A stretch of DNA of 64,000 nt from Aselliscus stoliczkanus (lineage: Eukaryota > Chordata > Mammalia > Chiroptera > Hipposideridae): the NCBI GenBank assembly GCA_033961575.1, contig CM066731.1:80435501-80499500 (forward strand), read 5' to 3'. Position 1 is the first letter of the stretch. Every line of letters starts with the position of its first letter. Position numbers and translations under genes: made by a program. This document shows, one piece after another, positions 9,801 through 21,700 of the stretch. The notes below the pieces were generated by a model that saw only the letters and a program-made list of their open reading frames with translations, was not told the origin of the DNA and did no database searches.

Positions 9801-11424
9801 GATTTCTCCTCATGTATCATTCTTGATAATGACTTCCCATGGCCCTTTTCACCCAGTGGCTGGGAAGGGACTGCTCCCTACTCTGTCATGTGATGGCCGT
9901 CCACTAGGGGCCTTTACTTACCTCTGAGCTGAGAACAGGGTTCCCTTCCCTGAGGTGGGGATTGCAGAACCAGGCCCGTGCGTGTTCACAGGGAGGACAG
10001 GGCGTGGCTGTAGCCAGGGCAGCTCACAGTCTGAGGCATCATGCATAATAAGAAGTCTGTTTCCTAGATAAGACGTTTGACACACATCTTCAAAGCCTAG
10101 AAACATCTTACAGCATCTGAGGACAGTTGATCTCAATGCTCTTTGCAGCTAGACCTGGATTGAGCTGTGTTGACAGCGCTGAGTAGGGAGGATGAAAGCC
10201 TGTGTCCAGAGTGGGTCTGCTGCCTGGGAGGTCGGCGGGGGCAGGACTATAGGCCCCAGTCTGCGGTGTGGATGAGGCCCCCTATGTTAGGGCAGGTCTG
10301 GTGGCACCTGTTCTTGGGAACAGGCTGGCTCTGGGACTGTGCTGTTGTTTTCAGAAGACAGGGTAGGTTTGGCTCCCTGTCCGTTTATAGGTGCCTGCCC
10401 TTCCCCTGAAGGTGAAGACCTCTCTGAGTTTTTAGGCTTTGTAGGGAGCCCTTATTTTGGCACCCACAGTGAGTGCAGTGTGCTGAAGTGAGAAGGTTGT
10501 GGGACTGCCTTCAGAGATGGTGGGTCAGCTCCCTACTTGGCCATTTGGATGCTGTGGGCCCTGGCAGGTGGCTGGCCTCGCAGTCTCCATGGCCTCCTCT
10601 GTGCCATAGTCCACAGTGGCCCTAAAAGGAAGGTCACAGATGTGACGACCTCAGATTTGATAAAGCATTCAGCTTGGATCTAGCAGGTAGAGCTGAACAT
10701 GTGGGGCCCTTGTCTTTTACAGTCCTAATGGCCTGAAATGTTGGGGTTCTTTCTGTGGTGAGCTTGAGGATAGGCAGAGGCTGGGACCTGTGGGGTTGTG
10801 TGTAGACGTGGACTCCACGCTGTCCATGCAGCCTGCACTGAGCTGCTTGTTCCGAGACTCCCCGCTTAGTCTGAGTGGAGTCCTTTGTAGTACCAAGAAA
10901 ATCTGCTTTTCTGTCTTTCTTGACTCAAGGGGGGGTTTAGACTCGCAGATGCTCTCTGACCCTGTAGCTTTCTAAGCCTGAAGAATAATTATTTCAAGGT
11001 TACGAATGTTGATTTAAAAGATGTAGATAAATACTACTACCAACAGCCATTGTATTGAGAGCGTGTGGGTCCCAAATGGCTGACCCGAGAGCTCATTTCA
11101 GCCCACAGATCGGTGTGTCTGCAGAATGTTTTCATTTTACATTTAGAATGTGAGTGATTTTACAAGGGAGATTGCATCTCTGACTTCCCTCAAAAGTTGA
11201 GAAGATGTGGCAGAGCTGCACCGCCATTCCCCCATGGCTGAGTGACAGTAGTGGCCTGTTTGCCTGAGCCTCCATATTTTTTCTTATGTCTCTGCCAGCA
11301 GGGTCTCATGCCAGGGCCGCTTGTCACTGTTCACCCACCCTGCTCCACCCACTGCATCTGAGCTGTGTAGGCACTCAAACATTTGTTGACTGAATCCATT
11401 ATTTCTTTTTCTCCTCAAAATATC
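9801..11424 (+). other. CLASP1 intron, mostly unassigned
   Basis: GC-richer intronic sequence. A possible MIR lies at 10490-10640 and a possible L2/MIR 3' end at 11360-11400 ('caaacatttgttgactgaat'). Nothing else is recognised. Confidence 0.35.
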
Positions 11425-11565
11425 TGTCAACAGAGGAAACTGACTAAAGAAGTTTTAAGTATTTTGTCCAAGGTTACACAGTTCCTAAAACGGCCGAGTA
11501 AGTACTCAGGTCTTGTTGGACACTAAGGCTAGTAGTTTTCCCACCAAATCTCTTGAACTCCAGAC
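11425..11565 (-). mobile_element. MIR SINE, antisense
   Basis: Order typical of reversed MIR: 'cagaggaaactgactaaaga', 'ttgtccaaggttacacagtt', 'gagtaagtactcaggtctt'. Confidence 0.6.
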
Positions 11566-11749
11566 TGCCCAGACTTTCTCAGTTGTGGGCAGGCTGTTGA
11601 TTACTCTTTAAGGTAATCAAGTGTGATTGGCTGTGAGCAGATATCATCACTAGAAATTAAGCAAAAGTGATGCACTTATTACTGATGTGCAAACCACAGT
11701 GGCACTACTTTGGTAATACATGCACGTTTCCGTATAAAAATGTTTTCTA

Positions 11750-11926
11750 GGGCTGGCCGAGTGGTGTGGTGATTAAGCGCTTGGGAAGCCAGCAGCCCTG
11801 GTTCAGGTCCCACATATGAGGGCCAGTGACACTGCCCTCAATAAAATAAAATACCAGAGGTGCAGAGGTGCCAAAAAAAATAAAATAAAATAAAATTGCA
11901 ACTGCTTCGCCACCCCATTTTAAAAA
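11750..11926 (+). mobile_element. tRNA-derived SINE, short form, with complex 3' tail
   Basis: The head starts GGGCTGGCCGAGTGGTGTGG and continues to a box B-like GGTTCAGGTCC and GACACTGCCCTC. The tail then holds, in order, an AATAAAATAAAA run, a 21-base non-SINE insert (ACCAGAGGTGCAGAGGTGCC region), a second A-rich AATAAAATAAAATAAAA run, a 26-base insert (TTGCAACTGCTTCGCCACCC region), and a third poly(A). Perfect 14-base target duplications AAAAATGTTTTCTA (11736-11749 and 11927-11940) enclose everything, so all three tail segments came in with one insertion. Confidence 0.88.
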
Positions 11927-11980
11927 AAAAATGTTTTCTAACATCAGAAATTATTTGTTTTCCAAAACAAACTGATAATC

Positions 11981-12356
11981 TGTATTAGCTTGGGCTGCCA
12001 TAATAAAATACCATAGACGGAGTGGTCTAAACAAAAAAAATTATTTCTCACAGTGCTGGAGGCTGGAAGCCTAGATCAGGGAGGCAGCAGGTCAGTCAGG
12101 CTCTGGTTCTGCCAAGGGCATTCTTTCCAGCTGACAGATGGCTGCCATCTCTTTGCGTGTGTGGGGAGAATGGAGCAAGCTCTCTGGTGCCTTTTCCTAT
12201 AAAGACACCAATTCTGTTGTATCAGAGTCCCACTCTTTCGACTTCATTTAACCTTAATTACCTTTGTATGTATGGGCCCTATCTCTGAATCTAGTCACAC
12301 TAGGGGTTAGGGCTTCAACATACGAAGTTTAGGGGGATACAGTTCAGTCCATAGCA
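11981..12356 (-). mobile_element. MaLR-type solo LTR (MLT1-like)
   Basis: About 376 bases. Read on the minus strand it begins TGCTATGGACTGAACTGTAT and ends ...AAGCTAATACA, the TG...CA ends of an LTR. It includes the familiar 'gaagccctaacccctagtgt' and 'ggttaaatgaagtcgaaaga' blocks and a poly(A) signal-like region near the end. The sequence resembles MLT1-class MaLR LTRs as I recall them; no internal region is attached. Confidence 0.68.
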
Positions 12357-12659
12357 TAAGGTTTTGGGCAAGAAGATAATACGGCCTGGGATTTGCCTTT
12401 TTCCACCATAAGGGGGAAAAAAATGAGTAGAATTATGTGTTCTATAACACTTTTAAATTAAAGCGTAGCTCACAATATTCTGATTGTAAATTACTGTTTG
12501 TGCCCCTACTTCTTTCCTGTATGCTTTATTCTCTGTTACTTGGATTTCATTGCTTGATCCCAAATCTAAAATCATGTTGTTCCCTTACCATTGCCCACTG
12601 AATTAAAAGCATATCTCCCCTCTACACACCTTCAATAAGCTGGCCTTGGTTACATTGTT

Positions 12660-13010
12660 TATGAAAGAAAGTTTTTCCTTCCACCTTTTTATTTGCAAAA
12701 TTATAAACCTATGTAAAAATAGAAAGAGTACTATAGTGAACACCCCTATTTGCCAGTTAACATTTTGTCACATTTGTTTTACATCTCTATATGTGTGTAC
12801 ACACACATATACACAGAAGTACATTTTTGTTCCTGAACCATTTAAAAGTATCTTACAGACAATATTTTTGCTCCTAGATGCTTCAGTGTGTATCTCCTAA
12901 TAAGGATATTTTCTTACATAACCACAGGTCATTTTCATGTTCAAGAAATTTAGCATTGATACAGTGCTACAGTCCATATTCAAATTTCTCCAAGTTTGTT
13001 TTTTAAAAAA
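12660..13010. mobile_element. Old L1M fragment
   Basis: Contains 'aattataaacctatgtaaaa', 'tgccagttaacattttgtca' and 'acataaccacaggtcatttt', recognised parts of the same old L1M family as at 440-1020. The rest of the intron up to 13841 is unassigned. Confidence 0.48.
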
Positions 13011-13841
13011 ATCCATTTTGTCTTTTGAACCTATTTGTTGCTGCTTGCTTAGTTTATTTTGTGTTTGGCCAGGCTGCTTGCTTGCTCCTCCAGAGGCATA
13101 TGTCTTTCATGTCTGCTTCTATACCTTTGCACAGTCTGTGCCTTGTTTGGAACTTGTCTCATTCCATCTTTTCCTGATAACATGTGGTCCTTCTAAGCCC
13201 ATTTTAAATGGTTCCTTCCTCTTCCATAAAACATTTCTTGGTATCTTCTGGAGTGCTTGTTCCTTCCCCTAAACTGTACAAGCTCTTTGTATTCTTGTAT
13301 GACGTTTATTACATCCTGTCCCATGCTAAATGTAGAATTTGTGGAATTCTTCCCATTTCCTTTTTAGGGCTGTGAGGGATTTTTTTTTTTTTAAATGAGT
13401 TTGAATACAAGGCTCTGTGTAGCTGGTATTTTTTGTTGCTCCCTAAGTGTTAGTTTGACCTAAATCCAGAATACTGTACGTGGTTTTATTTTTAGTACAG
13501 TTCATTTATTTGTAGTGTTTTCTAATTTACAAAGATGCCCTGAAAATTCTAGTGTCCTGACATCATCTTAAAGAATGGAAAAAAAAAACCCCTAAGGGCT
13601 GTAGACTTGAACATCTGTATAGCAATGGGACCTAAATTTTTTCTACCCTGTGGAGTTGTACCCATAGAGTCAAAACTGTTATATATGGCTATATGCAGTC
13701 AATTGTCTAGAAGGGAATGTATTCACAGTTACGTTGGTAAATTGGTGATAAACTTGGGGTGGGGTATAGCCTGTTGTGTCCCCGCAAGAATTCCTGTGGA
13801 ATGACATGGAGCAGCTGTAAGATCTCTTCTTTTACATCCAG

Positions 13842-13939
13842 GTCCGAGACGCAGCGATAAACAGCTTAGTGGAAATTTACAGACATGTAGGAGAACGTGT
13901 GAGGGCAGATCTCAGTAAAAAAGGATTGCCACAGTCCCG
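13842..13939 (+). CDS. CLASP1: CLASP1 coding exon, TOG1 part 5
   Basis: This 98-base exon follows TTTTACATCCAG and ends at CAGTCCCG|GTGAGT. It encodes 32 residues beginning VRDAAINSLVEIYRHVGERV and ending KKGLPQS, and leaves two bases (CG) of an Arg codon. It is about residues 183-215. The VRDAAI...IYRHVGERVR pattern is a classic HEAT-repeat B helix and is the most conserved part of TOG1 across CLASP1 and CLASP2. The upstream intron is 6.65 kb and contains a MaLR LTR and a SINE with an unusual tail. No residue difference from human is apparent to me. Confidence 0.97.
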
Positions 13940-14234
13940 GTGAGTTCAGACTTTTTTCCTTTCTTCTGCTCTTTCCACCCTCCTCTTTTTCAGTTAATAT
14001 CTTGGTTTGTACTACTTATTTTGTTGTGGTAATTTTTCTCAAAGTATGTGGTTATTGGATTGGTGGTTGGAGATCTTTCCAGGTCATATTTGAGGGATCC
14101 CCTCCCATTCCACTTCCTCAGAAGTGAGACTCTTTCACCCAGATATCTAGCCAGTCTCATGCGACGTGCTGATTTTAGAAGCATATTTAAAATCTATTGG
14201 TGTTGAAAAATTCAGCATTCTTTTGCTTCATATG

Positions 14235-14312
14235 GTTCTATATCTTGTATACACACAGCACCCAGTATAGTAGGTGCTTAGAATATATTTATTTGAATGA
14301 ATGAAGCCTTTC
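14235..14312 (+). mobile_element. L2/MIR 3' end fragment
   Basis: 'cagcacccagtatagtaggt' followed by 'atttatttgaatgaatgaag' is the common 3' end shared by L2 and MIR. Short and diverged. Confidence 0.42.
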
Positions 14313-14589
14313 TCAAATGAGTTTGGATAGAAATATATAAGTAGTAATTCTGGAAAACATCTTTGAAATGGTAGTTCTCTCCTTGGTAATGTCAGTCTCA
14401 ATGTACAGAAGCAGCCCAGCAAGGGGATTAGCATCTCATCATGTCCAAGATAATCAAGTACACAGATGTCTCTGTTATAGTCAGAATTTAAAAAATAATG
14501 AACAATTTGATATCTATAATTTGAGTCATGATGCAGGAACCTTACACCAAATGGATTCTAAACCCTTTGCCCCGCCCCATTCCTTTAAG

Positions 14590-14790
14590 AGGAGAAAGCA
14601 GTGTGAAAACCCTGGGAAGTTAGACATGGATTGGACTCACTGAGCAGCTTGTCAGAGCCTGCAATTGTGGCCATGGAAACAGCAGAGACCCAGAGACATG
14701 AAGTAACTTGAGAGATGACACAACGAGTAAGAGTCAGAGCTAAGATGGAAGCCCTGTTCTCTGACTCCCCTTTTGATTTCTTTATTTCAT
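14590..14790 (-). mobile_element. MIR SINE, antisense
   Basis: 'gagacccagagacatgaagt' then 'gacacaacgagtaagagtca' and 'gccctgttctctgactccc' follow reversed MIR order. Confidence 0.5.
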
Positions 14791-14849
14791 TTACCAAAAG
14801 AGTTTACGGAGCATCTAGCTATGGGCTGGAATATTGAAATATGCAGGAG

Positions 14850-17800
14850 TCACGTGTCTTGATGTCCCTCACTTGGATAGATATGACAGAAGTGGGCCTC
14901 TCACCCTAAGGTAGGGGTTCCACAAGCAGTTCAGTGGAGAGCTATCCATATTTGTTGTTTAGAGTGATATCGGACTCCAGATGCTATTACCACGACTCCT
15001 GTGCTGTGTACAAGATAACGAGGGGGCAATTAAACTGCTTTTCATGTGTTTGACAAAAGGTAATCTCTGAGAATAGAATTTATCTTTTATTCCTGTGTTT
15101 TATCAATCTTAGCCTTATGGTCTTTAGGAGAGACACTTAAAGACAAAAGTACCAAATAATCTCTTGGGAATATTGGAAGACATAGATTAATAAGAAAAGC
15201 AAGGGCTGGAAGGAGAGGCCTGTTTGCTTATGACATCACCATCATTGCTGGGAAAACAGGCCTTGAGCAGTGAAACTTTCTGCTCTGAGGATGGCTTCAC
15301 CGGGCTGTGCAGTTCATGGTTGCCTTTGGCCATGAATGGGCCATCTTACACAGTGAGGTTGCTGTGTCATGTTTGAGGGTTGCCATAGTGAGCTGATAGA
15401 TCTGGGGAAATGACATGGTGACACTGACACCTAGAGAGGTGAGTGCAGGGAAGAGTTAAATAGCAGGCTCCTGTCTCTAGAAATGCCCCCCCACCCCCCC
15501 ACCCCCCGCAATGTTGGACCAAGGCTGGTGTCTGGAAACCGGTTTGGGAGGTTCCCACCTTTCCCAAAGAGTGAACTACCAGTGGCTCACTGCCCCAGCT
15601 GCACACCTGCCTGCCTTCTGGTAAGTGCCAGGCAGGGGCTGTTTGCCGACTAGCCCCAGTGAAAACCCAGGCTCTGAGACTAACGAGTAGACTTCCCACA
15701 CATCGTCACAACTTGTTGCTGGGGAATTAACCGCGTCCTGTGTGACTTCACCAGCGGAGACTTTAGGAAGCTCGTGCCTGGTTCCTCTAGATGTCACACA
15801 GCTTTTCCCCTTGCTGATATTTTTTGTGTCCTTTTACGGTAACCATCATAGCTGTGAGCATAGCTGTATGCTGAGTCCGGGGAGTCGTCCTGGAGAATTG
15901 TTAAATGTAGGTGTGGCCTGGGGGCCTCTCATTCCAGAGGGTGATTTAGGTGAGAACCCAGAGTCAGTTAATGCCAGAGCTGTGTCTAGGACCTCTTCCA
16001 GACTCCCAGGCATGTTCTTCACTTGGTCTGTCTACTGCCACCCTCCTTTTTAAAATAATACTGGAAAAGCTACAGATAGAGCTTGGGGTTTTGTGAATAA
16101 GAATCTGGTTTTTGCATGTTACCTCAAATCCTTCCCCCAAATTCTGAACCAAATGGACCAAGGTAGTCCCAGTGAAATGGACTCAAATATTTCACAGCCA
16201 TTATTGTAAAATTCTGGAAGACACAGAATTTTAGTGTTTGGAGAACTAGTGCGTGGAGAAGTAGGCTGAGAGTTCTTTAAAAACTTGGCTCTAGCGAAAG
16301 AAGCTGAAACTTCACGTTTCTGTGTATTTGTTGTTAGACAGTTACCTACCATCCGTCTAGCACTGTTGAGGGTCAGAGGCCTTGCTGTCACCTTTATTTT
16401 GTCATGAGACAAGTCCAGATGGAAGAAGACTTCAGGAATCCTACCATCGTTTGGGAAATGCAGTGTCTGCTCTGTGGGATCCCAAGTGGCTGACTGGAAT
16501 ACTTGAATATTCTAGACCTTTGTTACATCATTATAGACACTTTTTGTTATTATGTGAAGATAGCAGATTTTTCAGCTTAGCAAGATGCCATAGGATTTAC
16601 AAAATAGTGTAGAATTTGCTTAGTGCTATCTAAAACTTGGAGTTAGTCCTAGAATAAAAATGTCGACCTCTTGTTGTGAGTTTGTTCATCGAGTGAGCGC
16701 TGTATTTGATAAGATCTCTAAGAAATATATGATGAAAAATAATGCCTTCCTATCAGCTAAATGACTAACGTAAGAGTAATCTTACTTGAGCAGCAGTGTT
16801 CTTTCTTCATTTCATAGTTGCAAAAAGAGACTTGGATGAGCTGGAATTATGTGTATGATGTTGGTGAGGCATACTTGGCAACTAAATAAAATGTAAACAG
16901 ACCTCCTGAGGCAGCTTTCACAGACCTGTGCTTTCAGCACGCCTTGACATTCACTGTCCTCCCATTGAATATTCCAGAAAATACTTTCATTCATTGTGGT
17001 ATATTTTAGTTTACAAAGCTATGGAGAAAAGACAGGTCACTGGGTGTTTTTTTTCTGGTACCATTATTTGGGAACCAGTCTCCTGACACAGCAGCTGCTA
17101 TAAAGGTGAAGATAATTTCATTTAGAGATAGAGGTGATGCATGTCATCTGATGCATTGTTACTATTTGGTAAACAGTTTTGAATAGCTCTCATTTTTGTT
17201 TTGCTATTTCAACCTATTTAAAAAATAGATAACATTCACTAGACATTATTAATTAATAATTGTATTATTAAGGGGAAAATGGAAGCTTTACTATTTTTAA
17301 TTTAGTTGCTAAAGCTTTAGTGTTCTGGAGAGGGCCCAAGGCAAAAGCCGGATGGAGATGAGCTCTGTGATAGAAAATTTGGTTTTCTGTCAGAGTTGTT
17401 TATATGGAGAGAGTTGACTAGGTTTAGGTTTATAAGATACATTGGAAAAAGGCAATTCCTTACCCCTTCTGTGATTTTTCCTCAGAGGCAAACACAGTTA
17501 ACTGGTTTTATTGATGCTTTTGTATCTACTGTTATTTCTTAGTTTTTTGTTGCTATAAGAATTTTACTTCACTTTATGGAGGGTGAATTACAGCTCACTT
17601 TTCTCCTAACCTTCCTCATGTGTGCCTGTCATCTCATCCACCAAATATAGTCATGTTTTAATTGTGCTGAGGACAACATTTCTTTTATATTAGAACTCTG
17701 TATGCTCTTCACCCTTCACTATTTATACGTGGTGAACTGTGACTACCTTTCCCCCCCACAGAACCTTTTGTTTTCCCTGGGTTAATAATCCATCTTATTT

Positions 17801-18000
17801 TCATTTGCATGGTTGGCAGCACACTACCATGTACTAGTACTGTCCACATACTGACAGTTTATGAACGTCTCCATGAGCCAGTTGCAGCCTGGCTGGCTGC
17901 ATTCACTGCCTCTTGTTACCCTTATCGTCCTGACATCTCTGTCATCATCCTGGGGCTTCACTTCTGCTTTCTCTGCAGGTGCGTCTGCTATTTTTTGGAG
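14850..18000 (+). other. CLASP1 intron, mostly unassigned
   Basis: About 3 kb of intron with no recognised gene. It includes the C-tract at 15486-15507 and AT-rich sequence from 16600. Some parts are probably ancient repeats too diverged to name by eye. Confidence 0.35.
15486..15507. repeat. C7-A-C7-A-C6 tract
   Basis: Three C runs of 7, 7 and 6 separated by single A bases; the minus strand is the matching G-run. With only three runs, long-loop or bulged quadruplex and i-motif forms are possible. Confidence 0.9.
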
Positions 18001-18009
18001 GCCACGTCT

Positions 18010-18640
18010 TTTCTTTCTTGGTTTTCTCTCTCATTTAGTTATGCATACCCTCCAATAGATTTCTGAGAAAAGATGTGGAGAAGGAGACTTTTTTGAGCCT
18101 GAGAATATGGTTTTCTTTGAGTCTGAGAATATCCTTACTCTATCCTGACATTCATAGTTTGTCAGAGTTTAGAAATCTAGATTGGAAGTCATTTTCATCT
18201 AGAATGCTAAAACTAATGTCCATTGTTTTCCAGCTTTCAGTTCTTCTGAGAAGTCCAAAATCATTCTGATTCGTCATCCTGCGTAAATAATTTTGATTCT
18301 CTTTGTCTCCAGTGTTTGTCAGAAACTTTGACGATGGGTCTTATGTGAGACTGTTTTCATTATGCTGCATACTTGGAGGGCCTTTCAGTGTGGAACCTCA
18401 TGTCGTTTGGATTGGGGCAAGTTTCTTTAAAAATATGACTATATTTGTAGATAGTTATATTATGACCACTTGGACTAGTTTTCTGGTTTTTCTCTCCCAT
18501 TTATACCTTTACAATTTTGTTCTGTCCTCTGTGAGATTTTCTCAAATTTTATCTTCCAACTGTCTATTGGGTATTTGATTTAAAATTTTTTCCTTTTTTG
18601 TTTTCAATTTCACTGTATTGTTCAATTTTATAGCATTCTA
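18010..18640 (-). mobile_element. Possible L1/HAL1 ORF1-like remnant, antisense
   Basis: The T-rich sequence with 'ggcctttcagtgtggaacct' and 'agaaactttgacgatgggtc' resembles reversed ORF1-region sequence of old L1/HAL1 elements. The match is loose. Confidence 0.33.
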
Positions 18641-18671
18641 TTTTTTTAATAAGAGCTTTCTTATTGAAATA

Positions 18672-18752
18672 TTGAGTTGTCAGAAAAGTCATGATGTATT
18701 TTTTCTATATTTTTCTTTGCAAAAATGTGTCATGACTTTTCCGATAACCCAA
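18672..18752. mobile_element. Mariner MITE, copy 1
   Basis: An 81-base near-palindromic element. It starts TTGAGTTGTCAGAAAAGTCA and ends TGACTTTTCCGATAACCCAA, flanked by TA on both sides. Terminal inverted repeats of about 25 bases surround a short T-rich centre. Same family as the copies at 27472, 31725 and 37212. Confidence 0.9.
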
Positions 18753-18779
18753 TAGTTCATAAACTATAATTTTCTTATT

Positions 18780-21700
18780 TTTGTAATTAACCATATACTT
18801 TTAAAGTGAGTAGTTCAGTGGATTTTAGTATAAACACAAAGTTGTGTGTCCCACTGTCTAGTTTTAGAACAGTCTCATCACCCCCAAATGAAATACCATA
18901 TCCATTAACAGTCACTCTCCATTCCTTCCTTTCCTCCAGCCCCTGGGAACTACTACTACTCTACTTTTTAATTCTGTGGATTTGCCTTTTTTGGACATTA
19001 TAAGTGCAAATAAAATTACACAAAATGTAGCCTTCTGTTGACTGACTTCTTTCACTTACCATGTTTTCAAGGATCAACCATATTGTAGCATGAGTCATTC
19101 TTTTTTATACTGCTGAATAAAATTCCATTGTATGTGTATACTACATTTTGTTTATTCATTCTTCTGTTGATGGACACATGAGTTGCTTCCGCATTTGGGC
19201 TCTTGTGAATAATGCTGCAGTGAAAATGGGTGTACAAATATCTGTTGTTTTCCTGCTTTCAGTTCTTAGGGGTATATACCCAGAAGTGGAATTGCTGAAT
19301 CACATGGTAATGCTATGATTAATTTTTTGAGGAACTGCCATAGTGTGGTCTATACCACTGTACCAAAATGCATTCCACCAGCAGTGCACATCCTTGCCAA
19401 CAATTATTATTTTCTGTTTTTTGTTGTTGTTTGTTTTGTTTTGATAATTGCCATCTTAGTGCGTATCTTGTTGTGGTTTTGATCTTGATAGAATTTTTAT
19501 GGGACTTTTATTGAAAATCATTAATGTAAGGATTTTATTCTGTATTCTCAGTTTGTTTCCATTGATCTCTGTTCTTGTCCTACCAGTGCCACACTGTCTT
19601 GATTAATGTAGCTCTGTAGTAAATTTTGAAATCCAGATTCTTTAAAGGATTGTTTTCCTGCTTTGGGTACCTTGTATGTCCATATGAATTTTAGGATGAA
19701 CTTACAAATTTCTGCACGGAAGGGCAGCTGGGACTTTGGTAGGAACTGAATCTGTAATGAATTTGGTGAATATTGCCATCGTAACATTGTCTTCCAAACC
19801 ATGAACATGTAATGTCTTTCCATTTTTTGAAGTCTAATGACTTTCAACAATAAGTAGTTTTCAGAGGACAGATCTTACACTTTTGTTAAATTTATTCCTA
19901 TGCATTTTATTCTTTTGATGCTATTTGTAAACATAATTTTTTTTTCTTAATTTCAGTTTCATACGGTCCAATGCTAATGTATAGAAATGTAATTTCTTTT
20001 AATGGATCTGGAATCCTGCAACCTTCTGAACTCCCTATTTCTAATAGTTTTTCTGTGCACTTCTTAGGATTTTTATATATAAATAGGTCATCTGCTAATA
20101 GAAATAATTTAAGTCTTCCTCTCCAATCTGGATGCCTTTTATTCTGTTTTCTCGCCTAAAAGCCCTAGCTAGAACTTTTGGTATAATGTTGAATAGAAGT
20201 GATGTAAAGAGACAACATTGTCCTATTCCTGGTCTTAGTAGGAACGCTTTCAATCTTGCACCATTATGATGTTAGCTGTGGGTGTTTTTGTGTATGACTT
20301 TATGAGTTTGAAATAGTTCTGTTCCAAGTTTTTGAGTGTTTTTGTCATGAGAGGATGTTAGATGTTGTCAAATACTTCTTCTGCATCTGTTGAGATGATT
20401 TATGTTACTTCGTTTTTATTCTATTGATCTGTTTGTTGTATTACATTAATTGATTTTCAGGTATTAAACCAACCTTGCATTCTTGGGATAAATCCCATTT
20501 GTTCATGATATATAACTCTTTTTTTATATGCTTCAGGATTCATAAAGAATAATGTTTTGTATTCTTGTTGTGAAGTCTTTTTCTGGTTTTGGTTTTATTG
20601 TAATACTAGCCTTATAGAATGAGTTAGAAAGTGTTGCCTTTTCTATTTTTTTTGAGATATATATAGAGGGTGCCAAAAAAATCATGTACACATTTTAAGA
20701 AAGGAAAACTGTATTAAAATTATAATAATATATACTGATAACAAAAGACGAATACAAGTCGCATTTTACTTTCGCAATTACAAGCGGTGCTCATAGAGTG
20801 GTTACCATCAGCGCTCAGACACTTCTGATTATGGCAAACTACTGATTGAGCAACATTGACCAAAGTATACATTTGTATACATTTTTTTGGCACCCCAGGG
20901 GTGTGTGCGCATGCACGTGCACACACATGGGTACACACACATATACACACCTAGAAAGCAGAACAGAGAGTTCTGCTATTTCTCTCCTCCTCCACCCACA
21001 GCTTCCCTATTCTCATCTATATTTCTGAAGAGTTTGTGAAGGATTGGCACTAATTCTTCCTTAAACATTTATTAGAATTCACCAAATGTGAAGCCATCTG
21101 GACCTTTGCTTTAGGGATGTGTTTTGATTATTAATTCAATCTCTTGTTATTGGTCTCTTCAGATTTTGTGGGTTTTTTTTAGCCAGTTTTGGTAGTTTGT
21201 GTGTAGGAATTTTATGTAGGCTATCTAGCTTTTGACATACAGTTCATAGTATTCTCTTGGAAATCCTTTTTATTTTTGTAAGGACAATAGTAATATATCT
21301 TCTTTTGTCTTTCAATTCAAGTAATTTGAGTCATCTCTTTTCTGATCATTCTAGCTAAAGGTTTGTCAAATTTATTGATCTTTTCAAAGAACTAACTTTT
21401 GGTTTTTGGTTTTCCTCTAATGTTTTTCTATTCCCTATTTTATATATTTCTGCTCTAGTCTATATTTTTTCGTTTTGCTTGCTTTGATTTGTTTTTGCGT
21501 TTTATTCCTTCAGTTTCTTACAGTGAAGTTTAGGTTATTGATTTGAGATATTCTGTTTTAATATAGGCATTTATGCCTGTATATTTTTCTGTAAGTACTA
21601 CTTTAGCTGTATCCTATAAGTTTTGGTGTATTGTGTTTTCATTTTAATTCATCTCAAAGCATTTTCCGATTTCCTTTTTTGTTTTCATATTTGACCCATT

